From the NCBI RefSeq assembly GCF_030064125.1, contig NZ_CP125957.1:3534001-3598000 (forward strand): DNA of 64,000 bases, read 5' to 3'. The position numbers and the translations under genes were made by a program. This document shows, in pieces, positions 27,279 through 36,322 of this stretch (its first letter is position 1; the number at the start of each line of letters is the position of its first letter). The DNA comes from Pseudomonas sp. G2-4. GTDB lineage: Bacteria > Pseudomonadota > Gammaproteobacteria > Pseudomonadales > Pseudomonadaceae. The notes below the pieces were generated by a model, which was not told the origin of the DNA, ran no database searches, and worked only from the letters and a program-made list of their open reading frames with translations.

Positions 27279-28811
27279 CTACTTGAGCCCCAACCGCCGC
27301 GCCAGCTTATGCAGGTTGCTCGGGTCAACCTCCAACAACCGCGCCGCCCCCGCCCAGTTCTGCCCGCAGCGTTCCAGGGCCTTGAGGATCGCCTGCCGCT
27401 GGCAACCATCGACCGCTTCGCTCAAGGGCTGGGACGGTGTATCGAGCGCTTCCGGAGGCGCCTCGAGCAGCGCGTGCGTCATGGAGGTGTTGGCATTGAC
27501 ATCCAGATCCAGCACCTGCGGTTCCAGGGTCATGATCAGGCTGCGACTGGCGCCCCGGCTGAGTTGTTTCAGCGCAGCACGACTGATCACGTGCTCCAGT
27601 TCCCGCACATTACCCGGCCAGCTGTACGCCAGCAGCGCCTGTTCGGCCGCCGGTGACAGGCGCAACCCGCGCAAGCCCAGGCGTGTGCGGTTCAGTTCGA
27701 GGAAGTGCCCGGCCAGCATCAACACATCGTGGCCGCGCTCGCGCAACGGAGGGATCGGCACCGGGTAGACCGAAAGCCGGTGGTACAAATCGGCGCGAAA
27801 CAGGCCATCGCGAATGCTGTCGGGCAGATGCCGGTTGGTGGCGGCGATGATCCGCACATCGACGTGCAACGGCTTGTCCGCCCCCAGGCGCTGAATCTCA
27901 CCGTTTTGCAGGGTGCGCAGCAGCTTGGCCTGCACACTCAGCGGCAACTCGCCGACCTCGTCGAGAAACAGCGTGCCGCCATTGGCCGCGTCGAAACGCC
28001 CGGCGCGGTCGGTCGTCGCCCCGGAAAACGCGCCTTTGACGTGACCGAACAACTCGCTTTCGGCCAGGGACTCCGGCAACGCCGCGCAATTGACCTGGAC
28101 CAACGGCTTGTGGCCGCGCCGGGACAAGCGATGCAGACGCCGGGCGAACAACTCCTTGCCCACCCCGGTTTCGCCCAGCAACAGCACCGGCAGTTCGGAG
28201 TCGGCCAGTACATCGAGCTCGTTGAGCAGCTGTTGCAGCCCCTCGCTGCGCCCGAGGATTTCGCCCTCTTCGGCCGGCAGCCGCAGGTCCGCCGGGTCAC
28301 TGCGCGAGGCCCGCAGGCTACGGTTCTCCTGCTCGAGTCGAGTCACCCGCACCGCCGCCTCGATCTGCAAGGTGCAGCGCTTGAGCTCCTCTCGGGCGCG
28401 GCTGTCGAACGTACCGGCGTGCAACGCATCCAGGGTGATCGCGCCCCATAGCCGGCCTTCCACATACAGGCTCACGCCCATGCAGTCGTGCACCGGTAGC
28501 GGCTCGCCGACGTGGTCGTCGAGCAAGCCGTCATAAGGATCCGGCAGGCGACTGTCGGGCTCGAACCAGGTGGGTTCGCGCGAAGCCATGATCGCCGCCA
28601 GGCGTGGGTGCTGGGCAATCACGAATCGACGGCCCAATGCCTCGTGGACCAGGCCTACGGTCGCCACGGGCCTGAGGCTGTCATCGTCCAGGCGCAACAA
28701 CCCCACGGCGCCGCTGTTGAAGTATTCGCGCAGGGTCTGCACCAGACGCTGCAATCGCACCGCATTGGGCAGCTCGACGATCAGGTCGGCGGCCAGGCTT
28801 TCACGCAGCAT
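27279..28811 (-). CDS. norR: Nitric-oxide-responsive sigma-54 activator NorR
   Basis: Enhancer-binding protein that senses NO through a mononuclear iron in its N-terminal GAF domain and drives sigma-54 promoters. It has 510 residues: GAF (about 1-175), AAA+ (about 185-420) with Walker [35 protein letters not shown] and R-finger region [14 protein letters not shown], and a Fis-type HTH at the end ([37 protein letters not shown]). The sigma-54 contact loop reads GAFSGA instead of the common GAFTGA. It is divergent from ytfE; the shared gap holds three NorR-type sites, the nearest touching the norR start, so autoregulation is likely, as in E. coli and Ralstonia. Confidence 0.9.
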   Translation of the reverse strand: MLRESLAADLIVELPNAVRLQRLVQTLREYFNSGAVGLLRLDDDSLRPVATVGLVHEALGRRFVIAQHPRLAAIMASREPTWFEPDSRLPDPYDGLLDDHVGEPLPVHDCMGVSLYVEGRLWGAITLDALHAGTFDSRAREELKRCTLQIEAAVRVTRLEQENRSLRASRSDPADLRLPAEEGEILGRSEGLQQLLNELDVLADSELPVLLLGETGVGKELFARRLHRLSRRGHKPLVQVNCAALPESLAESELFGHVKGAFSGATTDRAGRFDAANGGTLFLDEVGELPLSVQAKLLRTLQNGEIQRLGADKPLHVDVRIIAATNRHLPDSIRDGLFRADLYHRLSVYPVPIPPLRERGHDVLMLAGHFLELNRTRLGLRGLRLSPAAEQALLAYSWPGNVRELEHVISRAALKQLSRGASRSLIMTLEPQVLDLDVNANTSMTHALLEAPPEALDTPSQPLSEAVDGCQRQAILKALERCGQNWAGAARLLEVDPSNLHKLARRLGLK

Positions 28812-28869
28812 GGTAATGAAGACCCTCCAGGGTTCGTTTGACCCTTGGCAACCAGGGTGACAATCACCC
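28812..28869 (+). promoter_or_regulatory. Three NorR-type enhancer sites before ytfE
   Basis: Three inverted repeats of the form GGT-N7-ACC: 28812-28824 (GGTAATGAAGACC), 28830-28844 (GGGTTCGTTTGACCC) and 28855-28869 (GGGTGACAATCACCC). Centres are 19 and 25 bases apart, and the last lies 48 bases before the -24 GG. GGT-N7-ACC is the published binding pattern of Ralstonia NorR (GT-N7-AC for E. coli), also present as three copies there. Confidence 0.85.
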
Positions 28870-28908
28870 AGGTAAAAAATTATTGGTTTATTTTCAACCA
28901 GTTAAATC

Positions 28909-28924
28909 TGGCACGCCGGCTGCA
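28909..28924 (+). promoter_or_regulatory. Sigma-54 promoter of ytfE
   Basis: TGGCACG-CCGG-CTGCA, with GG and GC exactly ten bases apart, as the -24/-12 rule demands. Transcription would start near 28935, about 36 bases before the ytfE start. Confidence 0.85.
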
Positions 28925-28971
28925 AAGTCCGGGTCATCTGTCCCTCCCGGGATTCAACCCAAGGAAACATG

Positions 28972-29649
28972 ATGAGCCTAGAACTGCTGGAACAAAGCCT
29001 CGGCCAACTGGCCTGCGACATTCCCGGTGCCACCCGTACCTTCCATCATTACAACCTCGACTTCTGTTGCGGCGGGCAAAAATCCTTGCGCGAAGCGGCC
29101 CTGGGCAAAGGCCTGAACCCACTGCTGATCGCCGATGCCCTGCGCACTTTGCAAGCCGCCGGCGAACTGGGCCATGACTGGCGCGACGAGCCCCAGGCGC
29201 TGTTGATCGCGCACATCCTGGAACGCTACCACGCCCGCCATCGCGAACAACTGCCAGAGCTGATCCGCCTGGCCCGTCGCGTCGAACAGGTCCATGGCGC
29301 GCGGGCCAGTTGCCCAAACGGCCTGACCGATCACTTGCAGGACATGTATCAGGAACTCGAAGGCCACATGCTCAAGGAAGAACAGGTGCTGTTCCCGATG
29401 CTGCAACAGGGCCTGGGCGAACGGGCCTTGGCGCCGATCCAGGTGCTGCGCTACGAACACGAGCAACACGGTGAAGCCCTGGAAACCATGCTCGCCCTGA
29501 CCGACCAGATCACCCCGCCCGCCGACGCCTGCAACACTTGGCGCGCCCTGTATCGCGGGCTGGTGGAATTTCGTGACGACCTGATGCAGCACATTCATCT
29601 GGAAAACAATGTGCTGTTCGTCAATGCGATGAAGCCCACTGCTCGCTGA
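28972..29649 (+). CDS. ytfE: Di-iron iron-sulfur-cluster repair protein YtfE/DnrN (NorA)
   Basis: Hemerythrin-like di-iron protein that restores Fe-S clusters damaged by NO; also known as RIC, ScdA, DnrN or NorA. It has 225 residues: an N-terminal ScdA_N part with HHYNLDFCCGGQKSL (the conserved CC pair), then a four-helix domain with metal-binding His/Glu (LIAHILERYHARHREQLPELIRLA, EGHMLKEEQVLFPML, YEHEQHGEALE, MQHIHLENNVLF). Of the two adjacent ATGs, 28972 is spaced better (6 bases) from AAGGA than 28969. Control by NorR and sigma-54 is read directly from the upstream sites. A REP pair follows. Confidence 0.92.
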   Translation: MSLELLEQSLGQLACDIPGATRTFHHYNLDFCCGGQKSLREAALGKGLNPLLIADALRTLQAAGELGHDWRDEPQALLIAHILERYHARHREQLPELIRLARRVEQVHGARASCPNGLTDHLQDMYQELEGHMLKEEQVLFPMLQQGLGERALAPIQVLRYEHEQHGEALETMLALTDQITPPADACNTWRALYRGLVEFRDDLMQHIHLENNVLFVNAMKPTAR

Positions 29650-29672
29650 TCCTCAAACATTGCATTACCCCC

Positions 29673-29761
29673 TGTGGGAGCGAGCTTGCTCGCGATGACG
29701 GTGGCTCAGACAACTCAATACTGACTGATCCGACGCCATCGCGAGCAAGCTCGCTCCCACA
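29673..29761. repeat. REP pair (family B)
   Basis: TGTGGGAGCGAGCTTGCTCGCGATG and its inverse CATCGCGAGCAAGCTCGCTCCCACA enclose about 38 bases. Almost identical to the pair at 31634-31722 (I see one base difference in the middle). Confidence 0.88.
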
Positions 29762-29784
29762 GGGATTGCCATGGAGCGTTCCAT

Positions 29785-30225
29785 CTAAAACTGCCAATAA
29801 AACATCGCCTTGGCCAACATCACGATCAACACCATGTGCCCAAGGATACTGCGGCGCAACCAGCAGGCCCGAGCCGGGGTCAACCGGCCGCTCTTGAGCC
29901 AGTACGCCAGCCACAAGTAGTGCCCGATGATGCTCAGGGCCAACAGGATCTTCAGGCTCAGCAGCAGCCCGAAGCTGTTGCTCAACGGTTGGCTCAATGC
30001 GCCGCGATGTTGCCAGGCCAGGGCGATGCCGGCGCCGTATAGCAACAGCACCACACCGTGCAGCACCTGCCGCGAGCGCTTGGCGATTGCCTGGTCAGCG
30101 GCGTCCCGGATGCCTTGGGCCAGGGGCCGGCGGGCGGCATGCCAGATGAAAACCTCGAAAAACAACGTGCCAATAAAAGCGATGGCAGCCAACAAGTGCG
30201 TGACCAGCAAGACCCCATACATCAT
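29785..30225 (-). CDS. CopD-like membrane protein next to nnrS
   Basis: Small integral membrane protein, 146 residues with four hydrophobic helices: GVLLVTHLLAAIAFIGTLFFEVFIWHA, VLHGVVLLLYGAGIALAW, FGLLLSLKILLALSIIGHYLWLAYWL and ILGHMVLIVMLAKAMFYWQF. Conserved His residues (THLLAA, GHYLW, LGHMV) suggest heme or copper binding, as in CopD/DUF2269-type proteins; that is inference. Start 30225 (MMYGVLL) has a very strong ribosome site (GGAGGGGG). It follows nnrS by 22 bases on the same strand, so the two are co-transcribed and probably act together in NO tolerance. Confidence 0.78.
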   Translation of the reverse strand: MMYGVLLVTHLLAAIAFIGTLFFEVFIWHAARRPLAQGIRDAADQAIAKRSRQVLHGVVLLLYGAGIALAWQHRGALSQPLSNSFGLLLSLKILLALSIIGHYLWLAYWLKSGRLTPARACWLRRSILGHMVLIVMLAKAMFYWQF

Positions 30226-30247
30226 CGTCCCCCTCCGCCCCATCGAC

Positions 30248-31438
30248 TCATCCCGGATGCCCATCCACCCGGGCCTTCAACAGCATCGGGCCATAGCGCC
30301 AGGCATAAAGGCCGAACGCCAACGTCCAGCACAGCCCCGCCAGCCACAATGCGCCCAACGGGAACACCAGCACCAACAGCACACGGCTCACACACGCCAG
30401 ATTCAGCAGGACGAAGGCCAGGGTCATGCCCGCCGGCGGCTCGAGGGGACGTCCGGTATGGCCCAGGCTGACGCGGGCAATCATCGCCAGGATCAACCCG
30501 GCCATGGCGCCGATGGTCAGGCCATGCACCGCGAGGCTCGGATTCACCGGCACGCCGAAGTGCCACAGCGCCATACCCAGGCACGCCACCGCCAGCCAGC
30601 CGTAGGCGAGATGCAGCGACCACAGCAGCGGCACCCGCCACAAGTCCCGATCATGCCAACGCACCAGTCGAATCCCGTGCCCCACCGCCAACGCGGCGAA
30701 CAACAGGCCGACCCAGGCACTGGCCGACAGCGCCGGACCAAAGGCATAGAGCAGCGCCACCAGCGCCGACCCCGCCAGCAACAGGCGATCGAGCCACGGC
30801 CAGGGAGCGACGCCCTCTACCCGGCCCAAGCCGCGCTGGGTGAAGAATGGAATGACTCGCCCGCCGATCAACCCCATCATCGCCGCCACCAGCCACAAGC
30901 CGGTGAGCACGCTTTGGCGTTGCAAGCCCTCGTTGTGCTGCACCAGGCCGTACATCGACAGCGCATCGGCGGCGGCCAACAGCAGCAGGACCAACACAAT
31001 GGGATAATTGCGCTTCTGCCGCACGCGCCACAACGTCACGCCCATCAATGCCGCGACCGCCAGGGCGAAACCCAGCTCCAGCACGGTCAGCAATGGCCAG
31101 GGCGCATCGACCAACCAGGCCAACCGCGCGCCCAACCACAATGACGCCAGCGCCGCCAAGCGCTTGCCGCTGATACCCGGGGTACCCGTCCAGGTCTGCA
31201 CCGCCGTCAGCAGGAACCCGGCGATTATTGCCAGGCCGAAGCCGAACAACAGTTCATGGCGATGCCAGCCCAACCAACCGCCGGCCGGCTGCCAGGCCGA
31301 CAACCGCCCGGTGAACGCCAGGAGCCAAAGGGGAACGGCCACCAGCGCCAACCCACAGCCCGCCAAGAACAACGGCCGAAACGCCAGGCGCCACAGCGGC
31401 AAAATGGCCATGGCCTTGCGACGGTCAAGCACTTGCAT
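30248..31438 (-). CDS. nnrS: NnrS family heme-copper membrane protein
   Basis: Multi-span inner-membrane protein of the NnrS family, found with denitrification genes and shown in Vibrio and Rhodobacter relatives to bind heme and copper and ease NO stress. It has 396 residues with about twelve hydrophobic helices. Motifs include WHRHELLFGFGLAIIAGFLLTAVQTWTG, GGRVIPFFTQRG, LHLAYGWLAVACLGMALWHFG, HGLTIGAMAGLILAMIARVSLGHTGRPL. An imperfect DNR/ANR box lies about 92 bases upstream. First gene of a pair with the CopD-like protein. Confidence 0.9.
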   Translation of the reverse strand: MQVLDRRKAMAILPLWRLAFRPLFLAGCGLALVAVPLWLLAFTGRLSAWQPAGGWLGWHRHELLFGFGLAIIAGFLLTAVQTWTGTPGISGKRLAALASLWLGARLAWLVDAPWPLLTVLELGFALAVAALMGVTLWRVRQKRNYPIVLVLLLLAAADALSMYGLVQHNEGLQRQSVLTGLWLVAAMMGLIGGRVIPFFTQRGLGRVEGVAPWPWLDRLLLAGSALVALLYAFGPALSASAWVGLLFAALAVGHGIRLVRWHDRDLWRVPLLWSLHLAYGWLAVACLGMALWHFGVPVNPSLAVHGLTIGAMAGLILAMIARVSLGHTGRPLEPPAGMTLAFVLLNLACVSRVLLVLVFPLGALWLAGLCWTLAFGLYAWRYGPMLLKARVDGHPG

Positions 31439-31529
31439 ACACCACTCCTCTGCCTCACCGGGGATCTGGCCCGCTAGCGAGGTACGACAAATCAGGGTTC
31501 GGATGATCGGCTATCGATGCTGGCAGGCC

Positions 31530-31543
31530 TTGTCTCAGATCAA
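31530..31543 (-). promoter_or_regulatory. Imperfect DNR/ANR box before nnrS
   Basis: TTGTC-TCAG-ATCAA: one half matches the TTGAT-N4-ATCAA consensus exactly, the other has two changes. Its distance to nnrS (about 92 bases to the ATG) suits a class II activator site. No clear -10 is seen. Confidence 0.5.
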
Positions 31544-31633
31544 GCCCACTACCTGCCCGGACAGATACTTGCAAGGGGCCTGCCGAAACTGCTCCGCGCC
31601 GAGTGCAGTTCTCCAAAAAAGCCCATTCCCCCC

Positions 31634-31722
31634 TGTGGGAGCGAGCTTGCTCGCGATGACGGTGGGTCAGACAACTCAATACTGACTGATCCGACGCCAT
31701 CGCGAGCAAGCTCGCTCCCACA
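31634..31722. repeat. REP pair (family B), near-copy of 29673-29761
   Basis: Same 89-base unit as the pair after ytfE, in the same orientation. It ends 8 bases before the first NorR-type site of the dnr promoter. Confidence 0.88.
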
Positions 31723-31729
31723 GGCATCA

Positions 31730-31789
31730 GGGTATTTATCACCCTGACAGGGTCATTCGAACCCTAATGCGCCAGGGTTATTTATACCC
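31730..31789 (+). promoter_or_regulatory. Three NorR-type enhancer sites before the dnr operon
   Basis: Three perfect GGGT-N7-ACCC repeats: 31730-31744 (N7 ATTTATC), 31750-31764 (CATTCGA) and 31775-31789 (TATTTAT). Centres are 20 and 25 bases apart, and the last is 48 bases before the -24 GG of a sigma-54 promoter. This geometry equals that of the ytfE promoter (19, 25, 48). Confidence 0.82.
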
Positions 31790-31828
31790 TAACTCCCGGC
31801 AACCCTCGAAATACAAGGACGGCCGGCA

Positions 31829-31844
31829 TGGCCCGTCTCTTGCT
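31829..31844 (+). promoter_or_regulatory. Sigma-54 promoter of the peptide-dnr-dnrP unit
   Basis: TGGCCCG-TCTC-TTGCT, with GG (31830-31831) and GC (31842-31843) ten bases apart. Predicted start near 31855, leaving a short leader with ribosome site GAGGT before the first ATG. Confidence 0.78.
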
Positions 31845-31878
31845 CAAGCAGGGCATAGACTTAAGCCCGAGGTAACCC

Positions 31879-31968
31879 ATGAAAAACGTCGCTCTGCCAC
31901 TGACCTGGTTCATAGTGCTCTCTTGCGTCGTGGCGCTGGCCAGCAGCCTGTCCCTCAGCCTCGTCTGA
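31879..31968 (+). CDS. 29-aa single-helix membrane peptide at the head of the dnr operon
   Basis: Too short for ordinary gene calling. The ATG lies 5 bases after GAGGT (31869-31873) and the peptide MKNVALPLTWFIVLSCVVAL... is hydrophobic almost throughout, enough for one transmembrane helix, with Lys2 as the only charge. It is the first open frame after the predicted sigma-54 start and lies 34 bases before dnr, so it would be made whenever dnr is. It could be a real small membrane protein or a leader peptide affecting dnr translation; I do not know a homologue. Confidence 0.6.
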   Translation: MKNVALPLTWFIVLSCVVALASSLSLSLV

Positions 31969-32002
31969 AGCCGATTACCTTCTTGCCACAAGGATTCATG
32001 CC

Positions 32003-32686
32003 ATGGTGCTCCACCGTGTCCATCACCAGATTCTGCGCAGCCATCACCTGTTCGAGCCATTGAACGACGAACAACTCGACGAATTGATGAGTACCAGTCA
32101 ACTGCTGAACATTGACAAGGGGAACCCGCTGTTCCGCCAGGGAGAACCGGCGCAGGCGTTTTATTTCGTGATCTCCGGGGCGGTGAAAATCTACCGCCTG
32201 ACCCCGGACGGCCAGGAAAAAGTCTTCGAGGTGATCGGCGAGCGCCAGACCTTCGCCGAAGCCATGATGCTGATGGACACCCCCAACTACGTGGCCTCCG
32301 CCGAAGCCGTCGGCCCGACCCAGGTGTACCGGCTGTCCAATGCCACCTACATGCGCCTGTTGCACAGCAACAGCCAGTTGACCTTTGCCCTGCTCGGCAA
32401 GCTCTGCGTGCGTCTGCACCAGCGGGTCAACGAGATTGAAACCCTGTCGCTGAAAAATGCCACCCACCGCGTGGTGCGCTACCTGCTGACGCAACTGGTG
32501 CGCCTGCAAACCGTGGACAGCCAGTTCGAACTGCCGATGGCCAAGCAATTGATCGCCGGGCACCTGTCCATCCAGCCGGAAACCTTTTCGCGGATCATCC
32601 GACGCCTGATCGATGAAAAAATCATTACTCAGGATGGTCGCCAGATCGCCATTCTCGATCGCCTGCGTCTGGAACAGTTCGAATGA
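32003..32686 (+). CDS. dnr: NO-sensing CRP/FNR-type regulator DNR
   Basis: Heme-dependent activator of the nir, nor and nos genes. It has 227 residues: a cAMP-type sensor domain (FRQGEPAQAFYFVISGAVKIYRLTPDGQEKVFEV ... FAEAMMLMDTPNYVASAEAV), a dimer helix (RLHQRVNEIETLSLKNATHRVVRYLL) and a HTH with recognition segment AGHLSIQPETFSRIIRRL. The N-terminus has no Fe-S cysteines, which separates it from ANR/FNR. It closely matches P. aeruginosa DNR in length and wording. The ATG has AGGA 8 bases upstream. Its own promoter appears to be NorR/sigma-54 controlled, and its stop overlaps the dnrP start. Confidence 0.93.
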   Translation: MVLHRVHHQILRSHHLFEPLNDEQLDELMSTSQLLNIDKGNPLFRQGEPAQAFYFVISGAVKIYRLTPDGQEKVFEVIGERQTFAEAMMLMDTPNYVASAEAVGPTQVYRLSNATYMRLLHSNSQLTFALLGKLCVRLHQRVNEIETLSLKNATHRVVRYLLTQLVRLQTVDSQFELPMAKQLIAGHLSIQPETFSRIIRRLIDEKIITQDGRQIAILDRLRLEQFE

Positions 32687-32883
32687 CTGCACAGCCCATC
32701 TGCCTTTATTGCCAACACGCCAACCCTGCAAGCGAAACCGAATGCCGTCAGTGCGGCATGCCCCTGCCAGCCGAGGCCGCACAGGCCGGCGAGCGCCGGC
32801 TGCGGCGCTTCACCTGGTTCTGCGTCGGGCTGACGATCTTCTGCATCGTCATGTTTTTCTGGCTGCCTCGCAGCATCGCCTGA
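32683..32883 (+). CDS. dnrP: Zinc-ribbon membrane protein DnrP
   Basis: Sixty-six residues. An N-terminal zinc ribbon has two Cys pairs (CLYC at 7-10, CRQC at 21-24), then a basic linker (GERRLRRFTW) and one membrane helix (FCVGLTIFCIVMFFWLP) near the end. Small proteins of this kind follow dnr genes in denitrifying pseudomonads and have been called DnrP; their function is unknown. The ATG overlaps the dnr stop (ATGA), and the gene ends 4 bases before the norD stop on the other strand. Confidence 0.82.
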   Translation: MTAQPICLYCQHANPASETECRQCGMPLPAEAAQAGERRLRRFTWFCVGLTIFCIVMFFWLPRSIA

Positions 32884-32887
32884 ACCC

Positions 32888-34726
32888 TCAGTCCTGAGTC
32901 AGTTGTCGGTACAACTGCGGTAGACGCAGCGGCAGTTGCTCGGGCTGGCGAATCAAGGTGTAGCCATTGGCTCCGAACATGTACGGCAGGTAATCCCCCG
33001 CTTCCCGATCGATGGTGATACAGAACGGTGTCAACCCTTGGCGCCGAGCCTCCAGCACCGCCTGGCGGGTGTCCTCCACGCCGTAGCGCCCTTCGTAAAG
33101 GTCCAGGTCATTGGGCTTGCCATCGCTGAGCAGCAACAACAATTTGCGCCGCCGCTTGCAGCCAGCCAACCGTTGCGTGGCCTGGCGGATCGCCGCGCCC
33201 ATGCGCGTGTAGTAACCGGGCTTGAGTCCCTGGATGCGGCCCCGGGTGTAGTCGTCGTAGCGTTGGTCGAAAGCCTTGAGTTCATGCATCCGCACCTGCT
33301 GGCGCCGCAGCGAGGAAAACCCGTACAAGGCGAAATCGTCCCCCAGCACCGAGAGGGTTTCACCGAACAGCAACAGGCTGTCGCGGATCACATCGATCAC
33401 CCGATGCTCGTCGTTGAGGTGGGCGTCGGTGGACATCGACAGATCGGCCAGCAGCAGGCACGCCAGGTCGCGGCGGGTCTGGCGTTGCTCCATGAACAGA
33501 CCGCGTTCGCTGCACTGGCCGTGCTGGCGTTCGACGTGGAAATCCAGCCAGGCTTGCAGGTCCAGTTCCGAACCCTGGGTTTGATGGCGCAGCCACTGTC
33601 GATCGTTGCGCAGGTGCTCGAACTGGCGACGCAAGCGCTGGGCCGAACTGCGCAGGCGTGCCGGCAGTGGCTGGGGCTGGCAATCGCGAGGGGTGAAGGT
33701 CTGCAGGCTGACGAAATCGTCTAGAAGCCGTTGTTTGCGGTAGTCCCATTCGGGCAACCGCATGCCCTCGCCCAGGGGAATGTCATCAACATCGGCCGGC
33801 GGCAGGTCAAGGTGCAGCTTCAGGCCGCCGCCCTTGCGCAAGCGAGTGCGTGACAGGGTCAATTGGTCCAGGTCGTCGGCGACGCGGGCGGCGTCGGGAT
33901 CTTCGCTGTCGTCCGCCCAACGATCCAGGTCCACGTGTTCGGTCCAGCTGAACAGATTCTCCAGGCGCACGATCAACAATCCACCGTCACGGTTGCTGTC
34001 ATCGATGCGCTCGGCGCGTTTGCGACCGCCCTGTTGCTCACCCGGCGGCGTCGCCAGGTATTGCTCGGACTCTTCAAGGTTGGCCGCCTGGGGATTGGCC
34101 AGATGCTGGGGTGGGTATAGCCACAACGGCAACGGCCAGGCCGCCCGCTCACTGCGGGGAAACTGCTCGACGCTGCCTGGCGCGCGCAGGGCTTGGCACA
34201 GCGCGCGTTCGAGGGCGCCTTCGGCGGGGTTGAGCGTGGCCGGGTCGGGGCGCAGGGACAGATGCGCGTCCACCAGTCGCCGGTAGCGAGGACGCAGCGC
34301 CGGGTAGCGCTCCAGCACCGCTTGGGTCCAGCGCTGATTGTCCCGCCCCCAATGCTTCATCGGTCCCGATTGCGCGGCCAGCAACGCGAGCCAGCGATAC
34401 AACTCTTCGTTCAGACCGACATCGGGGAACGCCGCCAGGCTCGCCGGCAGACGCAGGTTATCGCCATCGCAACAGGCCAGGGGCACTTGCTTGCAGGTGC
34501 CGGCGATCTGCTGCAACAGGTTGCGACGCAGCAACAGCTCACGATCGCTGACCGCCTCCACACCCAACTGGCGAGAACCTCCCGTGGCGTGAAACAGCAC
34601 TTGAAGGGAACGTTGCCGAGCGATCAGCTCCACCCGTGCTTCGGGAAAATCCACACTGGCGCGGCGGGTGATGAAACGGTGCCAGACACTGCCGACCCAC
34701 TCTTCCAGCTCTAGGGTGAATGCCAT
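32888..34726 (-). CDS. norD: NorD, VWA-domain protein for NO reductase activation
   Basis: Partner of the AAA+ ATPase NirQ/NorQ, required for active NorCB, probably for metal insertion. It has 612 residues; the C-terminal ~200 form a von Willebrand A domain with the MIDAS start LLLADLSMSTDAH, then KRRRKLLLLLSDGKPNDLDLYEG and DREAGDYLPYMFGANGYTLI. The N-terminal part is helical and family-specific (MAFTLELEEWVGSVWHRFITRR). It lies downstream of norB on the same strand with a 165-base gap filled by a REP pair, so its expression relative to norCB may be set after transcription. Confidence 0.92.
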   Translation of the reverse strand: MAFTLELEEWVGSVWHRFITRRASVDFPEARVELIARQRSLQVLFHATGGSRQLGVEAVSDRELLLRRNLLQQIAGTCKQVPLACCDGDNLRLPASLAAFPDVGLNEELYRWLALLAAQSGPMKHWGRDNQRWTQAVLERYPALRPRYRRLVDAHLSLRPDPATLNPAEGALERALCQALRAPGSVEQFPRSERAAWPLPLWLYPPQHLANPQAANLEESEQYLATPPGEQQGGRKRAERIDDSNRDGGLLIVRLENLFSWTEHVDLDRWADDSEDPDAARVADDLDQLTLSRTRLRKGGGLKLHLDLPPADVDDIPLGEGMRLPEWDYRKQRLLDDFVSLQTFTPRDCQPQPLPARLRSSAQRLRRQFEHLRNDRQWLRHQTQGSELDLQAWLDFHVERQHGQCSERGLFMEQRQTRRDLACLLLADLSMSTDAHLNDEHRVIDVIRDSLLLFGETLSVLGDDFALYGFSSLRRQQVRMHELKAFDQRYDDYTRGRIQGLKPGYYTRMGAAIRQATQRLAGCKRRRKLLLLLSDGKPNDLDLYEGRYGVEDTRQAVLEARRQGLTPFCITIDREAGDYLPYMFGANGYTLIRQPEQLPLRLPQLYRQLTQD

Positions 34727-34777
34727 GCTTATCTCCTCTTAAGCCGTTGCACTGAAGGGACTGGCTCACACCGCTTT

Positions 34778-34871
34778 TGTGGCGAGGGAGCTTGCTCCCG
34801 CTTGGGTGCGCAGCGCCCACAAAAAAGGGGGTCTGCTGCGCAGCCCAGCGGGAGCAAGCTCCCTCGCCACA
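34778..34871. repeat. REP pair (family A) between norB and norD
   Basis: TGTGGCGAGGGAGCTTGCTCCCGCT and AGCGGGAGCAAGCTCCCTCGCCACA arms with inner GTGCGCAGCGC / GCTGCGCAGCC. Confidence 0.88.
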
Positions 34872-34891
34872 GGTTTAGTGGTTGTGATCAC

Positions 34892-36322
<1,431 letters not shown>

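Noticed and set aside
31838..31852. CTTGCTCAAGCAG before dnr as an ANR/DNR box
   Set aside because: Only the TTG half fits and the right half lacks TCAA at the needed spacing; its first bases are part of the better-fitting sigma-54 -12 element.
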